A stretch of 55,986 nucleotides of DNA. Source: a bacterium (GTDB lineage Bacteria; Bacteroidota; Bacteroidia; NS11-12g; UBA9320). The notes below the pieces were generated by a model, which was not told the DNA's origin, made no database searches, and worked only from the letters and a program-made list of their open reading frames with translations. The stretch is taken from NCBI GenBank assembly GCA_018223105.1, contig JAAEYY010000008.1:65744-121729 (forward strand), given 5' to 3'. Shown one piece after another: positions 36,330-44,114 of the stretch; position 1 is the first letter of the stretch, and each line of letters begins with the position of its first letter. Both the position numbers and the translations under genes were made by a program.

Positions 36330-37058
36330 ATGAGCAAGTACCGGAAAGTCATTTACGAAAACTACCACAGCACTCAAGTTAATAAAGCTGAGGTAAACTA
36401 TGAGCAACTTCTCCAACAGCAGTCGTTCTATTACAAAAAAGAATTGACGCCTTTTCTTCCAAAGGATAAAAATGCAACAATCCTGGATATTGGTTGTGGA
36501 TTTGGAAGTTTTATTTCTGCAGCAAAAAGCTCGGGTTATCAAAATGTGACAGGAATTGATTTAAGTCCGGAGCAAGTTGAAGTTGCACATAAGCTGAATA
36601 TTCCGGAAGTTAAGTTACAAAGTGCAGAAGATTGGTTCGCTGAAAATGAAAACCTGGATTGCATCGTAGGGGTTGATATTATTGAACATTTCACCAAAGA
36701 CGAGCTCGTTGAGTTCCTAATCCAGTGCAAAAAAGCATTGAACCCGGGTGGCAGCCTTGTATTCAGAACCCCCAATATGGATGCTCATTTTGCTTCTGTG
36801 TATGCTCATGCAGACTTTAGTCATGAAGTATTCCTCAACAAAAGTTCTGCGAAGCAAGTTATGGCTGCTTGCGGATTTCATAAAGTTGAAGTCTTTCCGA
36901 GTATGATCTATAACAGAAATGGCTTGAAGGAATCGCTGCGAAAAATAATGTGGTCTGTTTCTCAAACTTTCTTTAAGATTTCATTATTTGCCAGTGGAAG
37001 AACTTGGGATGACGTTGTCTTTACCCCAAATCTAATCATTAAGGCTAGCGTAGACTAG
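36330..37058 (+). CDS. class I SAM-dependent methyltransferase
   Basis: A 242-residue methyltransferase with a Rossmann-like fold. Motif I is ILDIGCGFGSFI, followed by the acidic end of strand 2 (VTGIDLSPEQVEVA), a conserved D in DCIVGVDIIEHF, and GGSLVFRTPNM. The layout resembles Methyltransf_11/23 family members that act on small molecules, lipids or glycans; the substrate is unknown. The frame is open to a TTG at 36318, but ATG 36330 suits the -7 element. The stop interleaves with the end of the tau frame of dnaX (CTAG). Confidence 0.85.
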   Translation: MSKYRKVIYENYHSTQVNKAEVNYEQLLQQQSFYYKKELTPFLPKDKNATILDIGCGFGSFISAAKSSGYQNVTGIDLSPEQVEVAHKLNIPEVKLQSAEDWFAENENLDCIVGVDIIEHFTKDELVEFLIQCKKALNPGGSLVFRTPNMDAHFASVYAHADFSHEVFLNKSSAKQVMAACGFHKVEVFPSMIYNRNGLKESLRKIMWSVSQTFFKISLFASGRTWDDVVFTPNLIIKASVD

Positions 37059-37633
37059 ACATCGAAGTCTAGGCCAAATCTATCTGCGAAATCTTTTAAT
37101 ATGGGATGATCTTTAGCTGCGGCGTTAAATTGCTCCTTTGGAGTAAATGGCTTATACTCTTTTACCTTTAAAGCATCTATCTTTAGATCCAGTCCAGGAA
37201 AATGAAGGCCTCGTTTCCTGAACATTCTACTCAGACCTTTCACCTCTTCTTCTAACTCATTCTTGAGGGTTTTAGAACCTACAGTTAATGAAATTTTACC
37301 TTCGGTATAACTGAATATAGGATCAGACATATAGGCCGCCAGACTTTTCTGATTTCTTTTATACAGGTCTTGAACAAAATCGGCAAAAACCTGCTTCACT
37401 TCCATTTCAGTGGCATCCTTGAGCTTAACAGTCTCTATTTTTTCTTTAGGTTCAGCTACTTCAGATTGTTGTACCGGTTTTCTAGTCTGGTTTATAAGAT
37501 CTTTAATTTTCCCGATCTTAACGGTTTTGACTACCTCTTCTTCTACAATTTTTTCTGCTTCAGATTGAACTTCGGTCTCTTCAAAAAGTTCAGGGAAAAA
37601 GCCGGACTCGCTAAGCTTTTTTATTTCAGGCTT
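37055..37633 (-). CDS. dnaX: tau-specific C-terminal part of DnaX, in the -1 frame
   Basis: The frame enters from the A run at 37632-37641 and runs 192 codons to TAG at 37055. It begins KPEIKKLSESGFFPELFEE, continues through a Lys/Glu/Val-rich linker and contains MEVKQVFADFVQDLYKRN at 37405. The open frame from 37405 (116 codons) could pass for a stand-alone gene, but it continues without a stop to the slip site. Its C-terminal region resembles the tau domain that contacts the polymerase alpha subunit. A single tau of about 551 residues is produced if the ribosome or polymerase slips. The stop shares a CTAG with the opposing methyltransferase gene. Confidence 0.7.
   Translation of the reverse strand, partial: KPEIKKLSESGFFPELFEETEVQSEAEKIVEEEVVKTVKIGKIKDLINQTRKPVQQSEVAEPKEKIETVKLKDATEMEVKQVFADFVQDLYKRNQKSLAAYMSDPIFSYTEGKISLTVGSKTLKNELEEEVKGLSRMFRKRGLHFPGLDLKIDALKVKEYKPFTPKEQFNAAAKDHPILKDFADRFGLDFDV
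37596..37621 (-). other. hairpin downstream of the dnaX slip site
   Basis: Seven-bp stem AAAAAGC (37621-37615 on the minus strand) with GCTTTTT (37602-37596) and a 12-nt loop. It begins about 10 nt after the A run and could stimulate a frameshift. It is weak and AT-rich, so the role is uncertain. Confidence 0.4.
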
Positions 37634-38709
37634 TTTTTTTTAGAAAGATCTATGGCATGTTGAAGTGATGCTAACTTAATAAGACATAACTCAACATGAA
37701 GCCTCTGGTTTCGGCTAGCTTTATAATGAATATCTGATTCACCTAAAATGTTGATGGCATTCACCAGAAATGAAAGACTAACAGAATGTGCTTGTTCTTT
37801 ATACTTAGATGCCATTTCGGGCGACTTCTCAATCAGAGCTAAAGTATCTGTGTTGCGAGCAACGAGTAAGTCTCTGAAATGATTTGCTAGTCCGTTTAAG
37901 AATAATTGCCCATCAAAGCCCTTTCTCTGGATTTCGTCAAAAATGAGTAGGGTTTTATTTACATCTCCATCAATAAAAGCGGAAGTTGTTCTGAAGAAAT
38001 ACTCGTAATCTAGAATGTTCAAGTTCTTAATTACATCTTCATATGTAACGGTTCCATTTTCACTAAAACTCGACATCTGATCAAAGATCGAAAGAGCATC
38101 TCTAAGTGCTCCATCTGCTTTTTGAGCAATAAGATGTAGTGCTTCATCCTCTACCGTAAGCGATTCGTTTTGAGCAATATGCTGGAGATGTTCTACTATT
38201 TCCGGAATCTGGATTCTTTCGAAGTTAAAAATCTGACAGCGAGATAAAATGGTAGGTAGAATTTTATGACGCTCTGTTGTTGCCAAAATAAACACGGCGT
38301 ATTTTGGCGGCTCTTCCAATGTTTTCAAAAAGGCATTAAATGCCGATTGTGAGAGCATATGAACCTCATCGATAATATACACCTTGTATTCACCCGTTTG
38401 AGGTGGTATTCTCACCTGCTCGTTTAAACTTCTGATATCTTCCACAGAGTTGTGTGAAGCTGCATCAAGTTCGAAGATGTTAAATGAATAATCGTAACCT
38501 TCCGGAACAGAACCTTTATTAATCTCTTTGGCCAAAATCCGGGCGCAGGTAGTTTTACCAACTCCTCTGGGGCCACAGAAAAGGAAAGCTTGAGCAAGCC
38601 TGTCGTTTCGAATCTCATTCACAAGAGTTTTGGTGACATGCTCTTGCCCAACCACCGACTCGAAACTGTCTGGTCTATATTTTCTTGCCGAAACAATATA
38701 CTCGCTCAT
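37621..38709 (-). CDS. dnaX: DNA polymerase III gamma subunit (short form of DnaX)
   Basis: A 362-residue AAA+ clamp-loader subunit. MSEYIVSARKYRPDSF at the N-terminus is followed by Walker A GPRGVGKT (46-53), Walker B VYIIDEVHML and a sensor region LATTERHKILPTILSRCQ. The zinc module cysteines of E. coli DnaX are missing, which I believe is usual in Flavobacteriia. Domain III follows to about residue 355. The zero frame ends at TAA 37623-37621 just after SKKKSLK, encoded across ten A. The longer tau product is read by slipping at that run. The start is ATG 38709; the open frame extends to a TTG at 38727. Confidence 0.93.
   Translation of the reverse strand: MSEYIVSARKYRPDSFESVVGQEHVTKTLVNEIRNDRLAQAFLFCGPRGVGKTTCARILAKEINKGSVPEGYDYSFNIFELDAASHNSVEDIRSLNEQVRIPPQTGEYKVYIIDEVHMLSQSAFNAFLKTLEEPPKYAVFILATTERHKILPTILSRCQIFNFERIQIPEIVEHLQHIAQNESLTVEDEALHLIAQKADGALRDALSIFDQMSSFSENGTVTYEDVIKNLNILDYEYFFRTTSAFIDGDVNKTLLIFDEIQRKGFDGQLFLNGLANHFRDLLVARNTDTLALIEKSPEMASKYKEQAHSVSLSFLVNAINILGESDIHYKASRNQRLHVELCLIKLASLQHAIDLSKKKSLK
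37632..37641 (-). other. A10 slippery run in dnaX (programmed frameshift or slippage site)
   Basis: Minus strand TCT AAA AAA AAA AGC in the gamma frame contains ten A in a row. A -1 shift gives AAG CCT GAA, which opens into the tau frame. E. coli dnaX uses A AAA AAG, and Thermus uses nine A, for the same purpose. Confidence 0.75.
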
Positions 38710-38843
38710 TGCACTGCAAAGAATCAACGCTTCGACAAATGATGCAAGGAATGTTGATACTTTTCAAAAAAACTTGTGAAAGCATTTCGATGGTTTTATT
38801 TGCAAGGCATTGAAAACAAAGCATAAATCAAGCTTAAAAAAGA

Positions 38844-38874
38844 TTTGAAGCTTTCGGAGAAAAACTTACTTTTG
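38844..38874 (+). promoter_or_regulatory. promoter of rpsF-rpsR-rplI
   Basis: TTTG (38844-38847), a 19-nt spacer and TACTTTTG (38867-38874) are a full match to the Bacteroidota promoter. The rpsF ATG is 26 bases after the -7 element. The short leader contains CTAAAATTTTTTAG, a near-palindrome. Confidence 0.75.
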
Positions 38875-38899
38875 CAGCCCTAAAATTTTTTAGAAAACA

Positions 38900-39280
38900 A
38901 TGACAGTTAACAATTACGAGTCTGTAATCATTTTAACACCCGTGCTCAGTGAGAAGATGCTGCAAGATGCAGTTGAGGCTTACAAGAAGCTGATTACAGA
39001 AAACGGTGGAGAGCTCATCCACGAAGAGAATTGGGGGCTAACTAAATTGGCTTACCCTATTCAAAAGAAAACTACTGGTTTCTACCAGATTTTTGAATTC
39101 AAAGCAGATCCTGAATTTGTAGACAAATTGGAACTTGCTTTTCGTCGTGACGAACAGGTATTGAGATACCTTACGATCAAGTTAGACAAGCATGCACTTG
39201 TTTACAACGAACGTCGCAGAAACGGAGAATTCAACAAAAAGAAAGAAAAATCAACTGAAAAAGAGGAGGCTACATCATGA
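38900..39280 (+). CDS. rpsF: 30S ribosomal protein S6
   Basis: A 126-residue bS6. It has [29 protein letters not shown] N-terminal strand and helix, [21 protein letters not shown] and [15 protein letters not shown]. The C-terminus is a charged Lys/Glu tail ([11 protein letters not shown]) whose codons contain the Shine-Dalgarno of rpsR. bS6 pairs with bS18 in the small-subunit platform. In the F. johnsoniae ribosome, bS6, bS18 and bS21 together hide the anti-Shine-Dalgarno. It overlaps rpsR by 4 bases (ATGA). Confidence 0.97.
   Translation: MTVNNYESVIILTPVLSEKMLQDAVEAYKKLITENGGELIHEENWGLTKLAYPIQKKTTGFYQIFEFKADPEFVDKLELAFRRDEQVLRYLTIKLDKHALVYNERRRNGEFNKKKEKSTEKEEATS
39264..39269 (+). promoter_or_regulatory. 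Shine-Dalgarno of rpsR
   Basis: AGGAGG lies 7 nt before the rpsR ATG at 39277, inside the last codons of rpsF (Glu-Glu). Strong sequences of this kind are rare in Bacteroidota and have been reported before bS21 and bS18 genes in some classes. Confidence 0.75.
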
Positions 39281-39540
39281 GTTCACCAAAGAAAAACTAC
39301 AGATTCAGCACTACTCCGGTAAATCAAACTAAGAAGTATTGCAGGTTTAAGAAAAGCGGTATCAAGTATATCGATTACAAGAATCCTGATTTCTTAATGA
39401 AGTTTATTAACGAGCAAGGAAAATTACTTCCTCGTAGAATTACCGGTACTTCATTGAAATACCAAAGAAAAGTAGCTCAAGCAATCAAGCGTGCTCGTCA
39501 CCTTGCATTATTACCTTACGTTACTGATCAATTAAAATAA
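39277..39540 (+). CDS. rpsR: 30S ribosomal protein S18
   Basis: An 87-residue bS18. It contains [25 protein letters not shown] and the highly conserved [32 protein letters not shown]. There is a single Cys. It starts within rpsF (ATGA) and has a strong Shine-Dalgarno. Because bS18 helps to cover the anti-SD, a shortage of free bS18 could expose it and favour its own translation (inference from published F. johnsoniae work). Confidence 0.97.
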   Translation: MSSPKKNYRFSTTPVNQTKKYCRFKKSGIKYIDYKNPDFLMKFINEQGKLLPRRITGTSLKYQRKVAQAIKRARHLALLPYVTDQLK

Positions 39541-39565
39541 TTCTCACTTTTAAACTAGATATATC

Positions 39566-40009
39566 ATGCGAGTTATATTAAAAGATTTTGTTAAGAACCT
39601 AGGTGAGAAAAACGAAATCGTAACTGTAAAAAACGGATACGGAAGAAATTACCTTATTCCTCAAGGGCTAGCGGTAATTGCTACCAGCTCTGCAGTTAAG
39701 ATGGCCGAAGAAAATATTCGTCAGGCCGCTCACAAACAAGAAAAAATCAAAAATGAAGCAGCTGAACTTGCTGAGAAAATGGCTGGAATTAAAATTTCAA
39801 TTCCAACGAAAGCAGGAAGCAATGGCAAAATTTTTGGTTCTGTAACTACTATTCAGATTGCTCAATCTTTAGCAGATAGAGGATATGAAATAGAAAGAAG
39901 AAAAATTAGTATTGATGGCGACATCAAAACTTTAGGTGAGTATAAAGCTACTTTAAATCTTCACAAAGAAGTAGAAGTAGAAATTGATCTTGAAGTAGTT
40001 CAAGAGTAA
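39566..40009 (+). CDS. rplI: 50S ribosomal protein L9
   Basis: A 147-residue bL9. The N-terminal domain has VKNGYGRNYLIPQGLAVIAT, a long helix joins it to the C-terminal domain (KAGSNGKIFGSVTTIQIA). The length is normal. It is the third gene of the rpsF operon, 25 bases after rpsR, and is followed by a strong terminator. Confidence 0.97.
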   Translation: MRVILKDFVKNLGEKNEIVTVKNGYGRNYLIPQGLAVIATSSAVKMAEENIRQAAHKQEKIKNEAAELAEKMAGIKISIPTKAGSNGKIFGSVTTIQIAQSLADRGYEIERRKISIDGDIKTLGEYKATLNLHKEVEVEIDLEVVQE

Positions 40010-40031
40010 TACTCCCAAACCATAAGAATTG

Positions 40032-40065
40032 AAAAGGATCGGCGAAAGTTGATCCTTTTTTTTTT
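40032..40065 (+). terminator. terminator of the rpsF operon
   Basis: A 9-bp stem (40032-40040 with 40051-40059) with a 10-nt loop, then T to 40065. The last bases overlap the stop codon of the opposing permease gene. Confidence 0.88.
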
Positions 40066-41293
40066 ACTCGTGACGAAGGGCTTCGATCGGATCAATTTTC
40101 GATGCTTTGTAGGCTGGCCAGATTCCGGCAGAAAGCCCTACAATAGTACATACCACCAAAGCTAGAATCACCCAATTCCAAGGTATGATAAAGCTTCCGC
40201 CAATTGCATTGGAAGTAATATTCCCGACGATAATACCTAAAATCACTCCTCCCAAACCACCAATCTGACAAATGGTAATTGCTTCGATTACAAACTGATT
40301 CAAGACTGTACTGCTTTTAGCCCCAATTGCTTTTCTCGTTCCAATTTCTTTGGTACGTTCCGTTACAGAAACCAGCATAATATTCATGAGTGCAATTGCT
40401 GCACCAAGTAATGTAATGGTGGCAATAAGAATTGCTGCAATAATTACCATCTGTAAACTTTCCATGGCTACTTGAGTGATGCTATCACTTTTGACAATGG
40501 AGAAATTCTCTTCTTCTTTTATTCTAAGCTTGCGAACCTGCCTAAATAAAGAAGTGCTATAATCAATGGCAGGTTCCAACATCATAACATCTTCAACTGC
40601 TACCGCAATGGTATAGCTCATATTAGATCTGGGAAATTGAGCGCGGGCCAATGAAACCGGCACTACGGCAACCCGATCCCCTCCAAAATCAAATGCTCCT
40701 CCTTTCTTATCAAAGACTCCAATCACTCTAAGCTTCACTCCTCCTATACTTATGTCTTTATTCAGTGGACTCCGGTTTCCAAAAAGTTTCGTCTTTATTT
40801 CTTGCCCGATAATCACCACATTATTCCCTTTTTCAATATCTGCAGGATTGAGATTCCTTCCCTCTTCTAGAGAGTAGCCGGATGCTCGCATATAATTAGC
40901 ATCACTCCCAACTACTCCGGTATTTGGATTTGTTTTTTCAGATCCGGCTTTTGCAACAGCAACCCAAGTATTATTGGAAATCACACTTACAGCGGCGTCC
41001 ATATCAAAACGCTCCTTAAACTCCATCGCTTCTTTATAGCTGATATTCTCATGAAATACTCTTTTTGAATTACGTCCAAGACTAAATCCGGAAGAACGAT
41101 TTTGAATATTGAAAGAATTTGCTCCCATAAAACTGAAGTTTTTGGAAAGGGAACTTTCAATTCCGTCGATGGCTGTTAGAATACCTACCAAAGCCATAAT
41201 ACCAATTGAAATAATAAGACAGGTAATGATGGTTCTAGTGAGATTACCACCGATTGCGTTCAACGCAATTTGTATATTCTGCCAAAGACGCAT
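40064..41293 (-). CDS. MacB-like ABC transporter permease
   Basis: A 409-residue permease with one N-terminal transmembrane helix (about 20-42), a large periplasmic MacB-type domain (about 45-275), and three C-terminal helices. The signature region TERTKEIGTRKAIGAKSSTVLNQFVIEA and the end KIDPIEALRHE are typical. It would pair with a separate ATPase, which is not in this window, to export peptides, lipids or drugs; which of these is unknown. The gene is monocistronic here as far as can be seen. Confidence 0.9.
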   Translation of the reverse strand: MRLWQNIQIALNAIGGNLTRTIITCLIISIGIMALVGILTAIDGIESSLSKNFSFMGANSFNIQNRSSGFSLGRNSKRVFHENISYKEAMEFKERFDMDAAVSVISNNTWVAVAKAGSEKTNPNTGVVGSDANYMRASGYSLEEGRNLNPADIEKGNNVVIIGQEIKTKLFGNRSPLNKDISIGGVKLRVIGVFDKKGGAFDFGGDRVAVVPVSLARAQFPRSNMSYTIAVAVEDVMMLEPAIDYSTSLFRQVRKLRIKEEENFSIVKSDSITQVAMESLQMVIIAAILIATITLLGAAIALMNIMLVSVTERTKEIGTRKAIGAKSSTVLNQFVIEAITICQIGGLGGVILGIIVGNITSNAIGGSFIIPWNWVILALVVCTIVGLSAGIWPAYKASKIDPIEALRHE

Positions 41294-41407
41294 GATTTCA
41301 AAGAACGATAATTAGATTCAGACTACATCAGGCTTCTACCAAATGAAAAATATATTCGACTTTCTCTGCCTGTAGAGAACAAAATATTTAATTTGCCTCC
41401 TCGTTAA

Positions 41408-41956
41408 ATGAATATGCTACTTGAAATAGACGCCCTGGCCATTTTTATAGATGTGGTCAAATTTGCAATACCCGCATTAATAGTATTTGCAGTATCCTAT
41501 AAATTATTAAGTAAGTTTTTAGACGACAATGCTCACAGCAGGCTCATCGAAGTAAAAAAGGAACAAAGTGCCATGATTACTCCCATTCGTTTACAAGCTT
41601 ATGAGAGACTCACTATATTTCTAGATAGAATTAGCCCGGATAATTTAGTACTTCGATTATCTAAATCGGGACAAAGTGCTGGAGAATTAAGAGCCTTATT
41701 GATTAGAACCATTACAGATGAGTTCAACCACAATATTTCGCAACAGATCTATGTATCTAACCAAGCTTGGATTATGGTAAAGGCGGTAAAAGAACAAATT
41801 ATTGGAATTGTAGATAGTTGTTACCGGGAATGCGATGAAGATGCATCGGGACCAACCTTAGGGAAAATGGTTTTAACCCGATTAATGGAATCAAAAGAGG
41901 TTCCAACCCAAAAAGCGATTGAATATTTGAAACGAGAAATTGAGATCGTTTTATAG
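41408..41956 (+). CDS. predicted single-pass membrane protein, function unknown
   Basis: A 182-residue protein. Residues 8-37 form a hydrophobic segment (FIDVVKFAIPALIVFAVSYKLL), followed by a soluble, helical region with conserved-looking RLQAYERLTIFLDRISP and FNHNISQQIYVS. It lacks a cleavable signal, so the C-terminal part is likely cytoplasmic. I do not assign a family with confidence. Met3 is a possible alternative start. It lies upstream of dnaA with a 329-base gap. Confidence 0.75.
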   Translation: MNMLLEIDALAIFIDVVKFAIPALIVFAVSYKLLSKFLDDNAHSRLIEVKKEQSAMITPIRLQAYERLTIFLDRISPDNLVLRLSKSGQSAGELRALLIRTITDEFNHNISQQIYVSNQAWIMVKAVKEQIIGIVDSCYRECDEDASGPTLGKMVLTRLMESKEVPTQKAIEYLKREIEIVL

Positions 41957-42285
41957 TCTAATAATGGATAAAACTCTCTAAGTTAAGAGAAAATTAATTT
42001 TGAGATTTCAATTCTATTCTGAGGCATCATATCATAGGAGAAAATTCTATTTTTCAACGTTTTTTTGAATAAATTTTTAAAGTATTTTTTCAAACGCTGA
42101 TAATGAGCACTTAAAGATGAAAACCTAGGTGTATCAAGGGTTTTGTACACTAATTTTTCCATAAAGTCAAGGTAAAAAAAATTTTTTTTAGAACTTTTTT
42201 TACCCCAACTTAGCGGCAGGTTATCGGACTAATAATCTACCTTATTCATTACATTAACTTAACATTTTAAAAACCAAAAACTTAT
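41957..42285. other. AT-rich region upstream of dnaA
   Basis: A 329-base stretch without a gene. It is very AT-rich, with several T and A runs. A perfect 10-bp inverted repeat, GGTAAAAAAA (42171-42180) with TTTTTTTACC (42195-42204), lies about 82 bases before dnaA. No clear cluster of TTATNCACA boxes was found on either strand, so I do not call an origin. It probably holds the dnaA promoter. Confidence 0.6.
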
Positions 42286-43722
42286 ATGAGTGAGCAACAC
42301 GAAACTGTATGGAATAACTGTCTAAAAATTATTAAAGACAATGTTAATCCACAGAGTTTTAAAACTTGGTTTGCCCCCATAAAACCACTGAAACTAGAAG
42401 ACAAGGTTTTGACTATTCAAGTACCCAGCCAATTTTTTTACGAATGGTTGGAAGAGCATTATGTAAGTCTGCTTAAAAAGACGCTTGAAAAGGAATTAGG
42501 CGCAGGTTCAAAACTCGAGTACAATGTGATAGTAGAGAACAGCGGAGGTACAAATGCAAGACCTTATACTGTGAGTATGCCTACACGCAATGTTACTCAT
42601 AATAATAAAAATGAAATAGGTATGCCGATTAATCTATCGAATACCATTCATAATCCCTTTATTATTCCGGGACTGAAGAAGATGAATATCGACTCCCAGT
42701 TAAACCCGGCTTATACTTTTGATAATTTCATTGAAGGCGAGTGCAACAGACTTGCAAGATCTGCGGGATATGCTGTAGCAAATAAACCCGGAGGTACTGC
42801 TTTCAATCCACTTATGATTTTTGGAGGCGTTGGACTGGGTAAAACTCATCTTGTTCACGCTATTGGAAATAGAATTAAAGAAATCTCAAATTCTAAGAGC
42901 GTTCTATATGTCTCTTCAGAAAGATTCATTAATCAATACGTAGACAGTGCAAAGAATGGAAACTACAACGACTTCCTTCATTTCTATCAGATGATTGATG
43001 TGTTGATCGTTGATGATGTTCAGTTTTTTGCTAAGAAGGAGAAGACTCAAGAAATCTTCTTCCAGATCTTTAATTACCTGCATCAAAATCAGAAACAATT
43101 GATTTTAACTTGCGATCGTCCACCTAAAGATCTTAAAGATGTTGATGAAAGATTATTATCCAGATTCAAATGGGGATTATCTGCAGATTTACAAAACCCA
43201 GACTTTGAAACCAGGGTTAATATATTAGAACAAAAGATGTATCAGGACGGAATTAAGTTCGCTCCTGAAGTTATTGAATACGTTGCCAATAAAATCGACT
43301 CAAATATTAGAGAATTAGAAGGTGCTCTTATTTCTTTGATTGCACAAGCTTCACTCAACAGAAAGGAGATCGATTTGGATATGGCTAAAAAAATGATGAA
43401 GAACTTCGTAAAGAATTCTTCACGAGAAATTTCTATCGAATTTATTCAGAAATTAGTCTCTGATTACTTTGGTGTGAGCGTTGATCTTATGAAGTCAAAA
43501 ACAAGAAAAAGAGAAATCGTTCAAGCCAGACAAATCAGTATGTATTTCGCAAAACAGCTTACTCAGGCTTCCCTTAAAAATATTGGGATGTACTTTGGAG
43601 GCCGCGATCACTCTACCGTGATCCATGCATGCCAGACTGTTAATGATTTGATGGACACAGACAAGAAATTTAAATCCGACGTTGAAGAACTGTCGAAAAG
43701 AATTAAAATCAACACATATTGA
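42286..43722 (+). CDS. dnaA: chromosomal replication initiator DnaA
   Basis: A 478-residue DnaA. Domain I has QSFKTWFAPIKPL near the start. A low-complexity linker (about 85-140) leads to the AAA+ domain, with Walker A GGVGLGKTHL and Walker B VLIVDDVQFF. The C-terminal DNA-binding domain ends with the DnaA signature GGRDHSTVIHACQTV. It is complete. The neighbours are not the usual dnaN or gyrB, so the location does not by itself mark oriC. A strong terminator lies 114 bases downstream. Confidence 0.97.
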   Translation: MSEQHETVWNNCLKIIKDNVNPQSFKTWFAPIKPLKLEDKVLTIQVPSQFFYEWLEEHYVSLLKKTLEKELGAGSKLEYNVIVENSGGTNARPYTVSMPTRNVTHNNKNEIGMPINLSNTIHNPFIIPGLKKMNIDSQLNPAYTFDNFIEGECNRLARSAGYAVANKPGGTAFNPLMIFGGVGLGKTHLVHAIGNRIKEISNSKSVLYVSSERFINQYVDSAKNGNYNDFLHFYQMIDVLIVDDVQFFAKKEKTQEIFFQIFNYLHQNQKQLILTCDRPPKDLKDVDERLLSRFKWGLSADLQNPDFETRVNILEQKMYQDGIKFAPEVIEYVANKIDSNIRELEGALISLIAQASLNRKEIDLDMAKKMMKNFVKNSSREISIEFIQKLVSDYFGVSVDLMKSKTRKREIVQARQISMYFAKQLTQASLKNIGMYFGGRDHSTVIHACQTVNDLMDTDKKFKSDVEELSKRIKINTY

Positions 43723-43835
43723 TTTTAAATTATACGCCAACAATGTGTAATAAAATTTATTTTATTGTTGCGTATTTTAAAAAAATTTACTTCCTTTGAA
43801 GTATCTTTTTTAATCTTAATTTTCATAGGGGCAAG

Positions 43836-43872
43836 CCCTGGTTGTTGAAAAACAATCAGGGTCTTTTTTTTT
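43836..43872 (+). terminator. terminator of dnaA
   Basis: An 11-bp stem (43836-43846 with 43851-43861, one G-U pair) capped by a GAAA tetraloop and followed by T, C and nine T. Confidence 0.92.
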
Positions 43873-44061
43873 AGGCCCTTTTGGAATTAAACTCAAGCTT
43901 CAAAATTCTTCGTACTCAGCTTCCGGATTAAAATTCTAAACAAGTTCGCACGACCCTTATATAATGGAACTGAATAATTCATTATTCTCTATTCAGACTA
44001 TTTCTCATCTGCTAGTATTATTACCAGTAAGGAATCCTCTATAAACTAAATCAACAGGCAT

Positions 44062-44095
44062 AAAAAAGCCCCGAGTGATATACCCGAGGCTTTTT
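44062..44095 (-). terminator. terminator of the act operon
   Basis: On the minus strand AAAAAGCC/GGCTTTTT arms (44063-44070 with 44088-44095) extend by two further pairs past one mismatch, with a T run downstream. The arms also allow plus-strand use, so it may be bidirectional. Confidence 0.8.
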
Positions 44096-44114
44096 CAATT
44101 TTATTAGTTCTATA

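Larger units (their letters stand above)
43723..44114. other. intergenic region between dnaA and actF
   Basis: A 392-base gap between two converging transcripts, holding two terminators (43836-43872 and 44062-44095). I see no other gene: a 26-codon ORF at 43964 has no support. One TTATTACACA-like sequence (minus strand near 43745) resembles a DnaA box poorly. Confidence 0.6.

Noticed and set aside
37055..37405. Stand-alone 116-residue hypothetical gene
   Set aside because: Its frame continues upstream without a stop to the A10 run of dnaX and carries tau-like sequence, so it is better seen as part of dnaX.
41957..42285. Chromosomal origin upstream of dnaA
   Set aside because: The region is AT-rich, but I found no convincing cluster of DnaA boxes on either strand, and dnaN, rpmH or similar origin neighbours are missing.
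43964..44044. 26-codon ORF in the dnaA-actF gap
   Set aside because: No ribosome signal, family or conservation evidence, and the length is expected by chance.
44041..44100. CCGAG direct repeats as a small repeat array or CRISPR
   Set aside because: They are two copies forming part of a terminator stem; no regular spacing exists anywhere in the window.
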